A stretch of 64,000 nucleotides of DNA from Aradus depressus (GCA_963662175.1 OY759215.1:14497079-14561078), one strand, 5' to 3'. Positions 44,255 to 54,600 are shown, counted from the stretch's first letter. The notes: a model not told the origin generated them from the letters alone. A program made the numbers and translations.

Positions 44255-44689
44255 ATTTGAATAGTGTTTTCATCATTGACTGACCCTCAATACCCCCAGA
44301 ATTTTGAATTCTAAAAATTAATAAGTGTCTCCCTTTTGGTGTTTTGAATTCACATATGAAATTTTGTGTTGATATATTCATTACAATGGCAGCTATTTGA
44401 GTTTTTGAGTTAAGCCTCTCTTCTAATCCCCCTCTCCCATTTGACTGACTTGGCTGAAAATCGATAGGTTTTGTCCTTATGGGGATTTGTTTCACACATA
44501 TAAAACTTCGTGACGATACATTAATTTTATCGGCAGTTATTACAGTATTTATCTTAACCCTACCCCCTAATCCCCATTCCTTTCGGTCGATTTGGCTGAA
44601 AAACAATAGGTGTCGTTAGAGGGTTCTGGATTTACATATAAAATTTCATCTTGATACATTCGTGTTCACAGACAGCCCCAATGTGTCAA

Positions 44690-44790
44690 TTGTTAAATAT
44701 TAGAGCAAACGGTCGACTGGTTCTGGAGGAGGAGCAAAAAGTTAATTGATTAAATAATTCGTTCTGGGGAAGTACATTATAGGTGATTCA
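44690..44790 (-). repeat. Family M end, inverted against the previous copy
   Basis: ACGGTCGACTGGTTCTGGAG, then AATTCGTTCTGGGGAAGTAC. Confidence 0.75.
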
Positions 44791-44934
44791 TCGAAGACTT
44801 TTGAGGGCAACCTGAGAAGTAATCACTGCTCACATTAGTCATCTTCACGTTAGATTCTTCAAGATGCTCAGACTCTCAGAGATGGATGTACTGATTCCCT
44901 CTGAGATTTGGACAGTGAGGGTTTAATGTCTGTT

Positions 44935-45195
44935 TGTTAACAGTTAAACCTCTCTTTCCTTTGACTGTTTTGACTGAAAATCGATAGATTTTGTTCTTAC
45001 GGGGTTTTGTGTTACTCATATAAAACTTCGTGAAGATACATTCATTCTATCGGCAGTTATTACAATATTTATTTTGAGCCTTTCCCCTAATCCCCCCTTC
45101 CTTTTAGTCGGTTTGGCTGAAAAACAATAGGTGTCGTCATTAGAAGGTTCTGCATTCATATATAAAATTTCGTCTTTAGTACAATTAATACAATG
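44935..45195 (+). repeat. Family M internal units
   Basis: The left flank GTGAGGGTTTAATGTCTGTT and the unit are near-duplicates of 45960-46195. Confidence 0.7.
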
Positions 45196-45960
45196 TATTT
45201 ATAATTGAATAGATGAGATCCTTGAGGACAGTTGATATATTAAAGATTGAAGTTTGCTGTCACACTAGGAGCCATTGTGGAAGGTTTGACAAATTGTTTG
45301 ACACTTATAAATATTCAATAGCCTCTTCCTTCTTTTCATAGAAGACCTCCCCTGAGTGAGGGAAAAAGTCGATAATATTGTATTAAAACCCATGGGGCCT
45401 CCCTCTCGTCTGTTTGTTCTCTGAAATTTAAAATTGTAAAAGGAGGCACCTCTGACATAATTGATGACAAGAACAAGGTGTATTTGTTGAGGGACTGAAT
45501 GAAAAGCGAGCGAGACACTTCGATCCGTCACGTCACTTAACAAGAACTCCCAGGAGAAGCAACGTCATCTGAGTACCCTCTTATCAATCATTAATCGGTC
45601 TATCCTTTTAATTATACCTCTCTCTCTCTCCTTCTTTACTCAACAACCAACCATACTCTTCTTTTCCCCATTCATTAATTATTATTCAATTTTTCTACTT
45701 AGTCCCTTTTGTCCGACCATTAAATGAGTTTCAATTCAAATAATTAGAAGACCTGAATGAAAGACACACAAGAAAGTAAATTGAAAGAAAAATGTAAAAC
45801 AATGCAATTTGTCTCTCATATAATATGAGATTTGTATCTTATTTGGAAGAGCATTGGCTTTTCAACTCACAAGACATTTATTTTCTCTTCTATACGAAAG
45901 ATTAAGTGCAAAAAATGTATGTTATGCCCAATCATACAACTGCAAGAAATCCATATCTAC
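45196..45960. other. No gene recognised
   Basis: Open frames here (for example 45265-45543 minus) show no family signature. A short CT-rich tract lies at about 45619-45640. Confidence 0.4.
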
Positions 45961-46195
45961 AGTGAGGGTTTAATGTATGTTTGTTAACAGTTAAGCCTCT
46001 CTTCTAATCCCCCTCTTCTCTTAGACTGATTTGACCGAAAATGATAGGTTTTGTCCTCACGGGGTTTTGTGTCACACATATAAAACTTCGTGACGATACA
46101 TTCATTCTATCGACAGTTATAACAGTTTTTATCTTGAGCCTTTCCCCTAATCCCCCCTTCCTTTTAGTCGGTTTGGCTGAAAACAGTAACAGCCA
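45960..46195 (+). repeat. Family M internal units, near-duplicate of 44905-45140
   Basis: GTGAGGGTTTAATGTATGTT, then ACTTCGTGACGATACATTCA and CCTAATCCCCCCTTCCTTTT. Confidence 0.75.
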
Positions 46196-46378
46196 GAATT
46201 CCAAAACTGTTTTCCGCTTAATATGTCCTCCACATGTAAAAGCCAGATATCCAAATCTGTCCTCCACATGTAACAGCAAGAAATCCAAATCTGTCCTCCA
46301 CATGTAAAAGCCAGATATCCCTCTCTGTCCTCCACATATAATAGCCAGAAATCCCTCTCTCTCCTCTCATTTAAGTAT
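46196..46378 (+). repeat. 34 bp minisatellite, about 5 copies
   Basis: GTCCTCCACAT anchors at 46225, 46259, 46293 and 46327, with a decayed unit at 46361: exact 34 bp period. The unit has no indels, so long frames run through it on the minus strand (46004-46335), which are artefacts of the repeat. Confidence 0.88.
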
Positions 46379-46430
46379 AGGAAACGCCCCTCTGTCCTTC
46401 ATAATAAGAATGACTTACATACTATGTAAC

Positions 46431-46618
46431 AACTTCAAAATTGAGGAACGCGGACATATTGTGGAAACTTGTAATAAATGAATAAAACAAACTTATTTTT
46501 GAAATATTGTCTATTCCACTAAAGATATATATATATATACAACTACCGGTTTCGGCTTTATACCATGGTATATATATCCTTAGTGGAATAGACAATATTT
46601 CAAAAATAATTTTGTTTT
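46431..46618 (+). mobile_element. Shortened copy of the 21291-type palindromic insertion, 12 bp target duplication
   Basis: Direct repeat ATACTATGTAAC at 46419-46430 and 46619-46630. Same unique start (TTGAGGAACGCGGACATATT) and arms as 21291-21573, but the centre, including the CTGACGA box, is deleted between CCATGG halves. Confidence 0.85.
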
Positions 46619-46639
46619 ATACTATGTAACTACAAGAAA

Positions 46640-47220
46640 TCCCCCTCTCTCTCTTCTACGAGTACTAGCTCACACCTAGAAGAAATCTATGTTCAGTAAA
46701 CAAACCGAAGGGCGATAAATCCTTGCCTCTTCTCATAAAATCTCCAACTACAAGAAGACATAAAACAAGAGCAAAATCATACAAGACATTATGCTATTCT
46801 CTAAAATATCAAGTATATGTACGAAGAATACAGTGAGCATGTATATATGTGCTTTCTCCACCAATTACCTTTATGTTAATGTCATCTTCCTCCGCCATGT
46901 TGAGCATATCTTGTGAAGATGCATTTCAAATGAGACGTTCCCCCCTCTACTCAAGTGTCAAGTTGATTTACATGTTTCTCTACTACGTTGTCGTCAGCAT
47001 ATTGGAACAAGGACGAGTCATCAACTAGAGACCGGACACTGTCATGAAGGAATAATTTAAATATCATCTCTCATAGAATCCTAACTATACAGCTCTAGGC
47101 TAATAATTGAATAAGAAGAGATATATAGTCAGATTATTATTTTATTGTAAAAATATAAATATGGATCCTTAATTTTGATGCTATGTCACGATCTCCTTAC
47201 AAATATTGATTATTAATCAT
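46640..47220. other. No gene recognised
   Basis: No coding signature or element ends; continues the weak AAGAAATCC theme of the minisatellite for about 50 bp. Confidence 0.4.
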
Positions 47221-47224
47221 ATTA

Positions 47225-48290
47225 ATCTGTATCCAGATCTGTCTAAGGACGACACCTATTGATTTTCAGCCAATTCGGCCAAAGGGAAAGTGGAGTTTCG
47301 AGAGTAGACATAACACAAAAAGTCTAAAATAACTGCGGCCATAATGAATTTAATGAGCGAATAAATCAATTAACGTTTCGCTCTCCCTCCAAGACCAGTC
47401 GCCCGTGTGCGCTATTATTCAATATTTGACATACATAGGGGCTCTTATATACTCATACAGAATTTTGTGAATATAAATTCATTATATCAGCAGTTATAAG
47501 GCCTCCTAGTTGAGCTTCCCCTCTGATCCCCCCCTTCCCTTCAGCCGATATCGCTGGAATTTGACAGGTTACCTCCTCATTGGGTTTTGACTTTAAATAT
47601 GAAATTTCATGTCGATACATTCACTATATCGGCAGTTATTAGGGCTTTTGAGTTGAGCTCCCCCTCTGATCCCCCTCTCCCTTTAGCCGATAACGCTGAA
47701 ATTTGACAGGTTACCTCCTCATTGGGTTTTGACTTTAAATATGAAATTTCATGTCTATAAATATGAAAATTCATTATATCGGCAGTTATTAGGGTTTTTG
47801 AGTTGAGCTCCCCCTCTGATCCCCCTTCCCTTCTATCAATTTCGCTGAAAATTAATGTGTCGTCCTTATGAACTTTTGAATTCACATATGAAATTTAGTC
47901 TCGATACATTCATAACAACGGCAGCTATTAGAGTTTTTGAGTTAATCCTCTACTCTAATCCCTCGTATGTATATTCAAAGCTATATAAGGACGAAACATT
48001 AATTTTCAGCGGAATTAGCCTAACGAGAGGGGGCTCAAATCAAAAATAACATGAAATTGTATATTAAAATTCAAACCCAATGGGATCCCAAGAAAATGAG
48101 GGTCGGACTCAAATACCCTATTAACTGCTGATGTAATGAATGTATCGAAACAAAATTTAATATGATGATTCACAAGGCACTGGCCCAAACTGTCGATTGA
48201 CTTTAGAGGGAGAGCCGAAAAGTACTTGATTAATTTGTGCTGGAGAAGTACATAGCCAGTGATTCACCGAAGGCCATTTATTTTGTTGGT
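47225..48290. repeat. Family M cluster: minus, plus (multi-unit), minus
   Basis: 47225-47345 minus piece, 47345-47965 plus piece with four internal units, 47975-48290 minus piece ending GTGCTGGAGAAGTACATAGC. GCCGATA anchors at 47544 and 47686 give a 142 bp period; the next is at about 47834 after a small insertion. The frame 47607-47885 is a product of the repeat. Confidence 0.85.
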
Positions 48291-48837
48291 TAATAGAAAA
48301 TTTAAAATTCAAAATAATGTTTAAAATAAAAGGCTAATTGCCAAAATCTGATTTGGTACATTATCCTTGTATAAAAGAGGGACCTCTCAGAACTCGATTA
48401 GAGAGGGAAGGTTCATGTTTTTATTCGCCGAGAGAACCACTTAAGTTTTGAAATAAATTAAAATATCATTACGATGTTCAGGTCAATATCTTGGTTGGGT
48501 TGGCGCAAGAAGGAGGTAGGAGGCAGGCTGAGGAGAGCTGTCTTGCTGTCTTGGAGGGTAGTTTGTGCAGCTTTAATGTCATTATAATAGGTCCCTCAGG
48601 GGAAGGTTCTCAGGCCAATACAGCCTAACATGACAATAATAGGCTACTTAGAGGGGGGGGGGGGGCCTAAGGAGGCACAATTTTGCCATTAACCCCCCCT
48701 CCCCTGCACATTTTCAATCATGCCGCTCACTGGCTACGCTCTTTATCCTATTTCACGGTCAATTATAGCAACCAGTTAACGTAAATCCTTCACAAATGGT
48801 GGAGATGGCCTCAGGTTTTGTCTCAAAATTAAACTTT
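48291..48837. other. No gene recognised; G13 run at 48653-48665
   Basis: Mixed sequence with a poly(G) run. No coding signature. Confidence 0.45.
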
Positions 48838-49060
48838 TTTACTTCCCAGCTATACAAAAGTACAGGGGAAGTTATAACATCGGTCAGAAATTCGATGCTG
48901 AGTTTTTAACAAAATTTCAGGTTTTCGATCCTCCGATTCGAACTATAGAAAAACAAATTCTGGCAGAATGTATGTATAGACAAGAAATTGTATAAATGTA
49001 ACCAGAACTCTTTAAGGACGACGACAACCATTAATTTTAAGGGAGGGCTTAACACAAAAA

Positions 49061-49561
49061 ATACGACTCGATACATCGGGAAAGTCTGTGGGCTATGATG
49101 AGAGAATTTAAAGTCCCGGAAAAACTCATAAGAATGGTAAAGGCATGTATCGAAGGAGCAAAAAGCAGAGTTATGGTCCAAGGAGAACTTTCGGAGCCCT
49201 TCGATGTTATGAGTGGCCTCAAGCAAGGTGACTGCCTCTCCCCTCGCCTGTTCAACCTGGCCCTTGAGCGAGTGATAAGGCAGGTGATGAGGAACGAGGA
49301 AGGCACCCAGATAGCCGGAGAAAACGGAGTCCTGGCGTATGCGGATGACGTGGCCTTCTTAGGAACAGCCCAGAAGAAGCTAAAAGTAAGGCGGGCAAAC
49401 TACTTAAGCACAGCTGCAGAGTAGGGCTGGAAGTTAATGTCGACAAGAGCGACTACCTTATAGTCAGGCTTATAGTCTGGCGCACGACAGATCGCGGTGG
49501 AGAAGGCTAGTGTGGGCGGCTAAGGATCTTCAGGGTTCGTCGCCAACGGAGTAAGAGTAAG
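49061..49561 (+). pseudogene. Non-LTR reverse transcriptase core fragment between 11 bp direct repeats
   Basis: From 49062 in frame: YDSIHRESLWAMMREF (motif A with the first catalytic aspartate), GLKQGDCLSPRLFNLALERV (motif B) and YADD (motif C, residues 82-85 from ATG 49095). After a frameshift near 49425 another frame gives GLEVNVDKSDYL (motif D). Lacks endonuclease, fingers, thumb and RNase H. Flanked by TAACACAAAAA at 49050-49060 and 49562-49572. Different RT lineage from the Jockey fragments (GLKQGD rather than GVPQGS). Confidence 0.8.
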
Positions 49562-49563
49562 TA

Positions 49564-50125
49564 ACACAAAAACTGTTGTAATGAATGTATTGGATCGCAA
49601 TTGCATATGAAAATTCAAAACCCAATAAGGACGACAACAACATTTGTTTTTTTCAGGTTAGGCAAAATTTAGGACTCCCACAGTAGAGTCGGGCTCATGT
49701 CCACCAGAGTGACGAAAGAGCGCTCTGGTAGTAGGCGATATGATCTCGGAGTTAAAGCACGGGCATGAGTCATAAAACCTAACCTAACCATTGATTTTAA
49801 GGGAGAGTTTAACACAAAAAAAACTGCTGTAATGAATGTATTGGATCGCAATTGCATATGAAAATTCAAAACCCAATAAGGATGACAACAACATTTGTTT
49901 TTTTCAGGGTAGGCAAAATTTAGGACTCCCACAGTAGAGTCGGGCTCATGTCCACCAGAGTGACGAAAGAGCGCTCTGGTAGTAGGCGATATGACCTCGG
50001 AGTTAAAGCACGGGCATGAGTCATAAAACCTAACCTAACCATTGATTTTAAGGGAGAGTTTAACACAAAAAAAACTGCTGTAATGAATGTATTGGATCGC
50101 AATTGCATATGAAAATTCAAAACCC
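49564..50125 (+). repeat. 251 bp tandem repeat of family M plus SINE fragment, 2.2 copies
   Basis: TGGATCGCAA anchors at 49591, 49842 and 50093, and AGGACTCCCA at 49671 and 49922: exact 251 bp period. Each unit joins a family M segment to the 3' 140 bp of SINE S (GTAGGCAAAATTTAGGACTC to CATGAGTCATAAAACCTAAC). Confidence 0.92.
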
Positions 50126-50354
50126 CTTAAGCACGACAACTGTAATTTTTCACACATTTCTATGACAAAGGTACATAACTCAACTCACTGGAACAACTGG
50201 AAATAAACAGAGCACTACAAAAAGGAACGTTCAGACCAATCTCAAATATTCACCCCTTTTATCCCCAATAATATAATCCTCCAGTCTCTGTGTATACCCA
50301 CCTACTTCGTAAAAAAACTGTATATTTCTATTCATATATTTATTATTGTCATCT

Positions 50355-50532
50355 TTGATTTATTATTTTTCAGTTGAATTGGCCGAAGAGAAGGGGGGCG
50401 GAGAGGGGCTCAATTCAAAAACAAAATAACTAGCGTTGTGATGAATGTATCGACACAAAATTTAGTATGACGATTCAAAGCTATTTTGTAAGTGAACGGT
50501 CGATTGGTTTAGGAGGGAGAGCGAAACTTAAT
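50355..50532 (-). repeat. Family M piece
   Basis: GTGATGAATGTATCGACACA, then GAACGGTCGATTGGTTTAGG and AGCGAAACTTAATTGAATA. Confidence 0.7.
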
Positions 50533-50534
50533 TG

Positions 50535-50934
50535 AATATTACAATATTAGAATCAATAGTTGACTTATAAATGGGCTTCTGAAACTTCATACTTTCATGT
50601 TGGCTTATTTATTAGATCGGTAGTTATTAGGAACTTTGTGCCCTCCTCCACTGGATCCACCCTTTCCTTGCGCCGATTTCACGAAGCGTTATACTGTCCT
50701 AGGGTTTTGATTTTAAATATAAAATTTTATGTCGATACATTCATTACATCTGTAGTTATTGGGGTTTTTGAGTTGAGCACCTCCGATCTCCACTTTCCCT
50801 TCAGCTGATTTCACTGAAAATTAATAGATGTCATCCGGTGTCAGGATCACATATAAACTTCCCTGTCGATACATTCATTCTATCAGGCGTTAGAGCGTTC
50901 ACATACAGGTAGAATTTATTTTTTTGACGTGAAA
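50535..50934 (+). repeat. Family M repeat, body of a split copy
   Basis: Two to three internal units; interrupted at about 50934 and resumed at 51533-51635 (TTACGTAACTTCCCCTATAC TTGGCAAAGCTGG). Confidence 0.75.
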
Positions 50935-51532
50935 ACGTCTATTCGCTCGTTAAGCACAATGATAGCCGGTTTGTGTTACAAAATACCGTCAGATTTCAAT
51001 CGATAATAATTACGAGACTAATAATGCGATAACGACGGTTGAGGTCACAATGGATAGAACATGTCTATACGTGTTTGTTGTGCAGTGTTTGTTTTGCCTG
51101 TGACGTTATCGGGCTAGTATGGGCGCAGGCGGATGATTGTAGCGAATAAGCGTTGTGTAAAATTAGAAATTAGTGTAGCGTGATAACGCGTTTAGATAGG
51201 ACGTTGATTCGGGTGTCATTGTAAAGAGCTTGAGGAACACTACTAGGAGTGAAACAATAAAAATATTCGCCGAAATATATGTAAAAGTCGGTATTAAATT
51301 GAAAATTGCAAAAAAATTAAAGATGTCATCTCATATGAATCGTAAATATGCGCGGAATAATAGAAAATGCAAATCAGAGGAAAGCTCGCATCAAAAATAA
51401 TTTTAAAAACCTAAAAAGTCTAGTGCCGAGCAAATGCTAGAGCTACGGCAGCATCGAAAAGAAAATGAAAAATGATATTATCCCGACGTTTTCACGGAAA
51501 ATCTACGGCGTGGACCTTGACTACGCCTTAAT
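50935..51532 (+). mobile_element. Insert in family M with GACGTGAAAACGTC end
   Basis: About 600 bp starting GACGTGAAAACGTCTATTCG, with CCCGACGTTTTCACGG near the other side (51482-51497). Near 51320-51470 broken frames give MNRKYARNNRKCKSEES and, further on, AEQMLELRQHRKENEK, basic heptad-like runs as in the N-termini of some transposase or helicase proteins, but this is not an identification. Confidence 0.45.
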
Positions 51533-51639
51533 TATTTTTTTCATTTTGGGTATATCAAGGAGTGGGTGAAATCTCAACATCACATTTAAGGGGCTTACGT
51601 AACTTCCCCTATACTTGGCAAAGCTGGTAAAGTAACATT

Positions 51640-52350
51640 GGTGGCTGGATTGGCCCCTTGGAAGACACCCCTCCACCTGGAGCCACGGAGTCTCAGTCAG
51701 GTTGTACAACCAACTGTTCTTGTTCTGTTCATGTGATGCTATCGACGGTCTGCGGTCCCCCTATCAGTCATTACTCTGCCCCATCTCACATTGGTCTGTA
51801 TTGGTTTCCCATTAGTCCCTCAATTGACATGTTAAGTTCCATTTAGATGTCCTATCGTGACTGCCTACCATTACATTATACCAGACCAACCTGTTCCCTT
51901 CCCTCTCTCTACCACCTTCACCCACCGATAACATATATTTCATATTTTTATTATTTAGCTTTAAACATCAATTTAGTCAATATCATCCACTACAAGCAAT
52001 GAATTGGATAGACCCATCTATTTACTAATACATAAGTATCTATTAATACATAATTATATACCACTACATAAGAATATACTAAGAAATAAGTATTTATTGA
52101 TACATAAGTATTTACCACAACTGGCTGACGAGGTTTCCTTCATCATAAAGCCCCCTACAAGCCCTTACGAAAACAGGCGGCTAGGAGTGTTAAAAAATTA
52201 TTGAGGAGAATTGACTACTTCTATTCATGTTTCGATATGGACGAGTTTGAGAATCTCTGGTGTAGAGCATTAATCATAAATAAGTGGACACTTTGATTGT
52301 AAGTTGCATGGCCAAATTAGTAAGAGAACTTAGGAAAGTTGGAGCAGCGG
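51640..52350. other. No gene recognised
   Basis: Contains a short run of CATAAGTATNTATT-like repeats at 52020-52110. No coding signature. Confidence 0.4.
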
Positions 52351-52580
52351 ACTGACCCTCAGGCCATCACCCTCTCTCTAATCCAGGCCCGTCAATCCTG
52401 GGGGGAGCACCCACAACCTGGTCTGTTTGTGATAACGCCAGAACCAGCGGCAGGTTGGCTCCTGGTGGATTAACAAACTTACCCCCCTCCCCTCACAACT
52501 TATAATATTGATCAACAGCGGGAATGGTGTAGCTGACTGAGTGCTCCCAACAGTAGCCCTGTCTCCAACCACACATCCAC
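52350..52580. repeat. Dispersed repeat shared with 55180-55330
   Basis: GGTCTGTTTGTGATAACGCC and TATAATATTGATCAACA recur at 55228-55320. Class unknown. Confidence 0.45.
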
Positions 52581-52635
52581 CTTTATACTAATTAGGGATT
52601 TCTGCCGATCACTCATCAATATTTAGAATAGACTG

Positions 52636-52795
52636 TAGATTAGAATAGAATATACCGTAGGAAGCCTGACGGTTACTTACTTGAAAAATTGTCGGTTCAT
52701 CACCAAACAATGTACTTCCCCAGCAATTACTCAAGTTTTTACTCTCTCTAAAACCTATCTAATCCGGCTTCCTACGGTATATTATATTATATTCT
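52636..52795. repeat. Inverted repeat around a family M end
   Basis: AGAATATACCGTAGGAAGCC (about 52646-52665) and GGCTTCCTACGGTATATTAT (about 52766-52785) bracket a family M terminus (TGTACTTCCCCAGCAATTAC). Confidence 0.7.
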
Positions 52796-52796
52796 A

Positions 52797-53116
52797 CTCC
52801 GGCTATCGTGAAGTCAATAGATACAATAAAAAAATTTTAATTTCAACTAAAAATGTTCATGTTAGAGAAAACCCTATACACGGAAACGCAATTTTATTCT
52901 CACTGTTCAAAAAGAATAATATAATCACAATAAAGAATCGTGTTTCATGTCCAGAAACATTATTTGATACAAAGCTTTCATTTTATTTTTTGGGCAGAGT
53001 TCCTCCACACCTTAAAGGTCAGTCTAATGTACGTTATTGTTTTATTTATTCATTTATAATTTTTTATTTATTTAGACTTTTATATACATTCATTTATAAT
53101 TGATTAATCTATATTT

Positions 53117-53192
<76 letters not shown>

Positions 53193-53626
53193 TTTCATAT
53201 ATTGTTATAGTTACATTGTTTTCTTTCTTTTCTATATCTCGCACATAGGGACCTGATGATGGGACGTAAGAACGTCCCGAAACATCGTTGAGATAAAAAC
53301 ACTTCTGAGTTTTTTTTGTGAAAAATAGTTATTTTAATTTTTATTAAATTGAAAAATGTGTCTACTTATTATAAACGTATCTTGTATTAATTTGTTTATA
53401 CACTCATATATTTTAAAGTATTTATTTGTTCAGTTTTTATTAATTTCATTTTCCTTGTTTTTAATAGTTTCGTTATTACTACTAATCATAGGTGTGTTAG
53501 ACTCAAGTAGTTATACATCTATATCTTAAGGTATAAATTCTTTTGACGTATCCTATTACCATGTATTGGTTTAACGGAAATAAATTTATCATTATTACTA
53601 TTATTATTATTATTATCCACTGTATT
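52797..53626 (+). pseudogene. LINE-B C-terminal scrap plus module T tail
   Basis: Starts in the coding end of LINE-B (frame SIDTIKKF-like, compare 53774-54600), then 3' UTR, an (AT)n tract at about 53121-53187, the hammerhead-like core, and the module T end TTTAACGGAAATAAATTTAT plus (ATT)n. Confidence 0.7.
53251..53291 (+). ncRNA. Hammerhead-like motif in module T
   Basis: CTGATGA (53253-53259), extra T, strong 6 bp stem II GGGACG/CGTCCC, GAAAC (53279-53283), ATC, GTT. Stem III AC/GT possible; stem I pairing is poor (1 bp). Counterparts at 4728, 25315 and 27310-27355 are decayed. Confidence 0.35.
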
Positions 53627-53773
53627 GGCTAAAAACTAATAGCCAACTTCACGGAGTCTTCTGAATCCTCTTAATATATTTAGTATCGATACTTTCATTA
53701 CATAGGCAGCTATTGAGATTTTTGTGTTAGGCCTCCCCTAATCCCCCCTTTCTCTTTAGCCGGTTGGTTGAAA
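53627..53773 (+). repeat. Family M unit forming the spacer between two LINE tails
   Basis: ATCGATACTTTCATTACATA, then TTAGGCCTCCCCTAATCCCC. Both flanking retroelements end against this 147 bp. Confidence 0.7.
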
Positions 53774-54091
53774 ATTAATAATAATTTATTTCCGTTAAAC
53801 CAATACATGGTAATAGGATACGTCAAATGAATTTATACATTATGATAGCTTATAAATTAGATTTATAACTACTTGAGTCTAACACATCTATGATTAGTAG
53901 TAACAAAAAAAAACATTAAAAAAAGTAAAATTAAATTAATAAAAACTGTACAAATAAGTACTTAAAAATATATGAGTATATAAAAAAAATAAAAAAAAAT
54001 AATAATAATACAAGATACGTTCATAATAAGTAAACACTTTTCAATTTAATAAAAATTAAGATAGGTAACTATTTTTCAAAGAAAACTCTTC

Positions 54092-54159
<68 letters not shown>

Positions 54160-54600
54160 TATAAATGAATGTATGAAAATGTCTAAATAAAAAAAATATA
54201 TATAAATTAATAAATAAAACAATAACGTACATTGGACTGACTTTTAAGGTGTGGAGGAACTCTGCCCAAAATATAAAAATGAAAGCTTTGTATTAAATAA
54301 TGATTTTGGATATGAAAAACTATTCTTTATTGTGATTATATTATTCTTTTTGAACAGTGAGAATAAAATTGCGTTTCCGTGTATAGGGTTTTCTCTAACA
54401 TGAACATTTTTAGTTGAAATTTAAATTTTTTTATTGTATCTATTGACTTCAAGAAGTGGGGAAGGGCATTAAATAAATTAATTCCTTTATGAGTTATACT
54501 TTTTTCAAAAAGAGAAGAGCAATGTTTAGTTATTCGAAAGTCTTCTTTCTTCCTGGTATCGTAATCTTGTCTAGTATTGTTGCGGTATGATAATAGGTGA
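53774..54600 (-). pseudogene. LINE-B: C-terminal coding region and module T tail
   Basis: Minus strand from about 54590: NTRQDYDTRKKEDFRITKHC, then SSLFEKSITHKGINLFNALP and HFLKSIDTIKKFKFQLKMFM. The order YNTR......R..SLFEKS....G...FN.LP..IK.....F...LK is the C-terminal region of many LINE proteins outside Jockey. Then a 3' UTR with an (AT)n tract (54094-54158), and module T to the TAA repeat at 53774. No ATG needed for a fragment; reverse transcriptase catalytic motifs are missing. Confidence 0.65.

Larger units (their letters stand above)
43836..44309 (+). mobile_element. Palindromic insertion with hammerhead-like motifs, 14 bp target duplication
   Basis: Direct repeat TCTAAAAATTAATA at 43822-43835 and 44310-44323, lying in family M sequence. 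About 21 bp unique start, then arms of about 225 bp from AGAATTCAAAATTTTGGGGG to the centre near 44083 (ATATACATCATGTGTATGTA). Each arm has CTGATGATGATATGAAATAT ATCGAAACGTTGG. Confidence 0.8.
43445..44690 (+). repeat. Family M repeat, multi-unit, opened by a palindromic insertion
   Basis: Starts near CCCATAACGAAGTAATCAAT, has at least four internal units, and is split at 43836-44309. The conserved unit TTTCATATCGATACATTCAT TACATC.GCAGTTATT recurs. Confidence 0.8.
48838..50145 (-). repeat. Family M repeat enlarged by an RT insert and a tandem duplication
   Basis: Begins TTACTTCCCAGCTATACAAA AGTACAGGGGAAG. It is opened at 49061-49561 and then amplified with a SINE fragment (49564-50125). Confidence 0.8.

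Noticed and set aside
46004..46335. Minus-strand frames through 46.0-46.3 kb as genes
   Set aside because: They read a 34 bp tandem repeat with no indels; repeated HVEDR/CGG peptides follow from the repeat.
47607..47885. 92-codon minus frame as a repeat protein
   Set aside because: It is translation of two 142 bp family M units; the same frame is broken in other copies.
49669..50120. Two near-identical minus frames (87 and 66 codons) as a gene pair
   Set aside because: Both come from the 251 bp tandem duplication of SINE and family M sequence.
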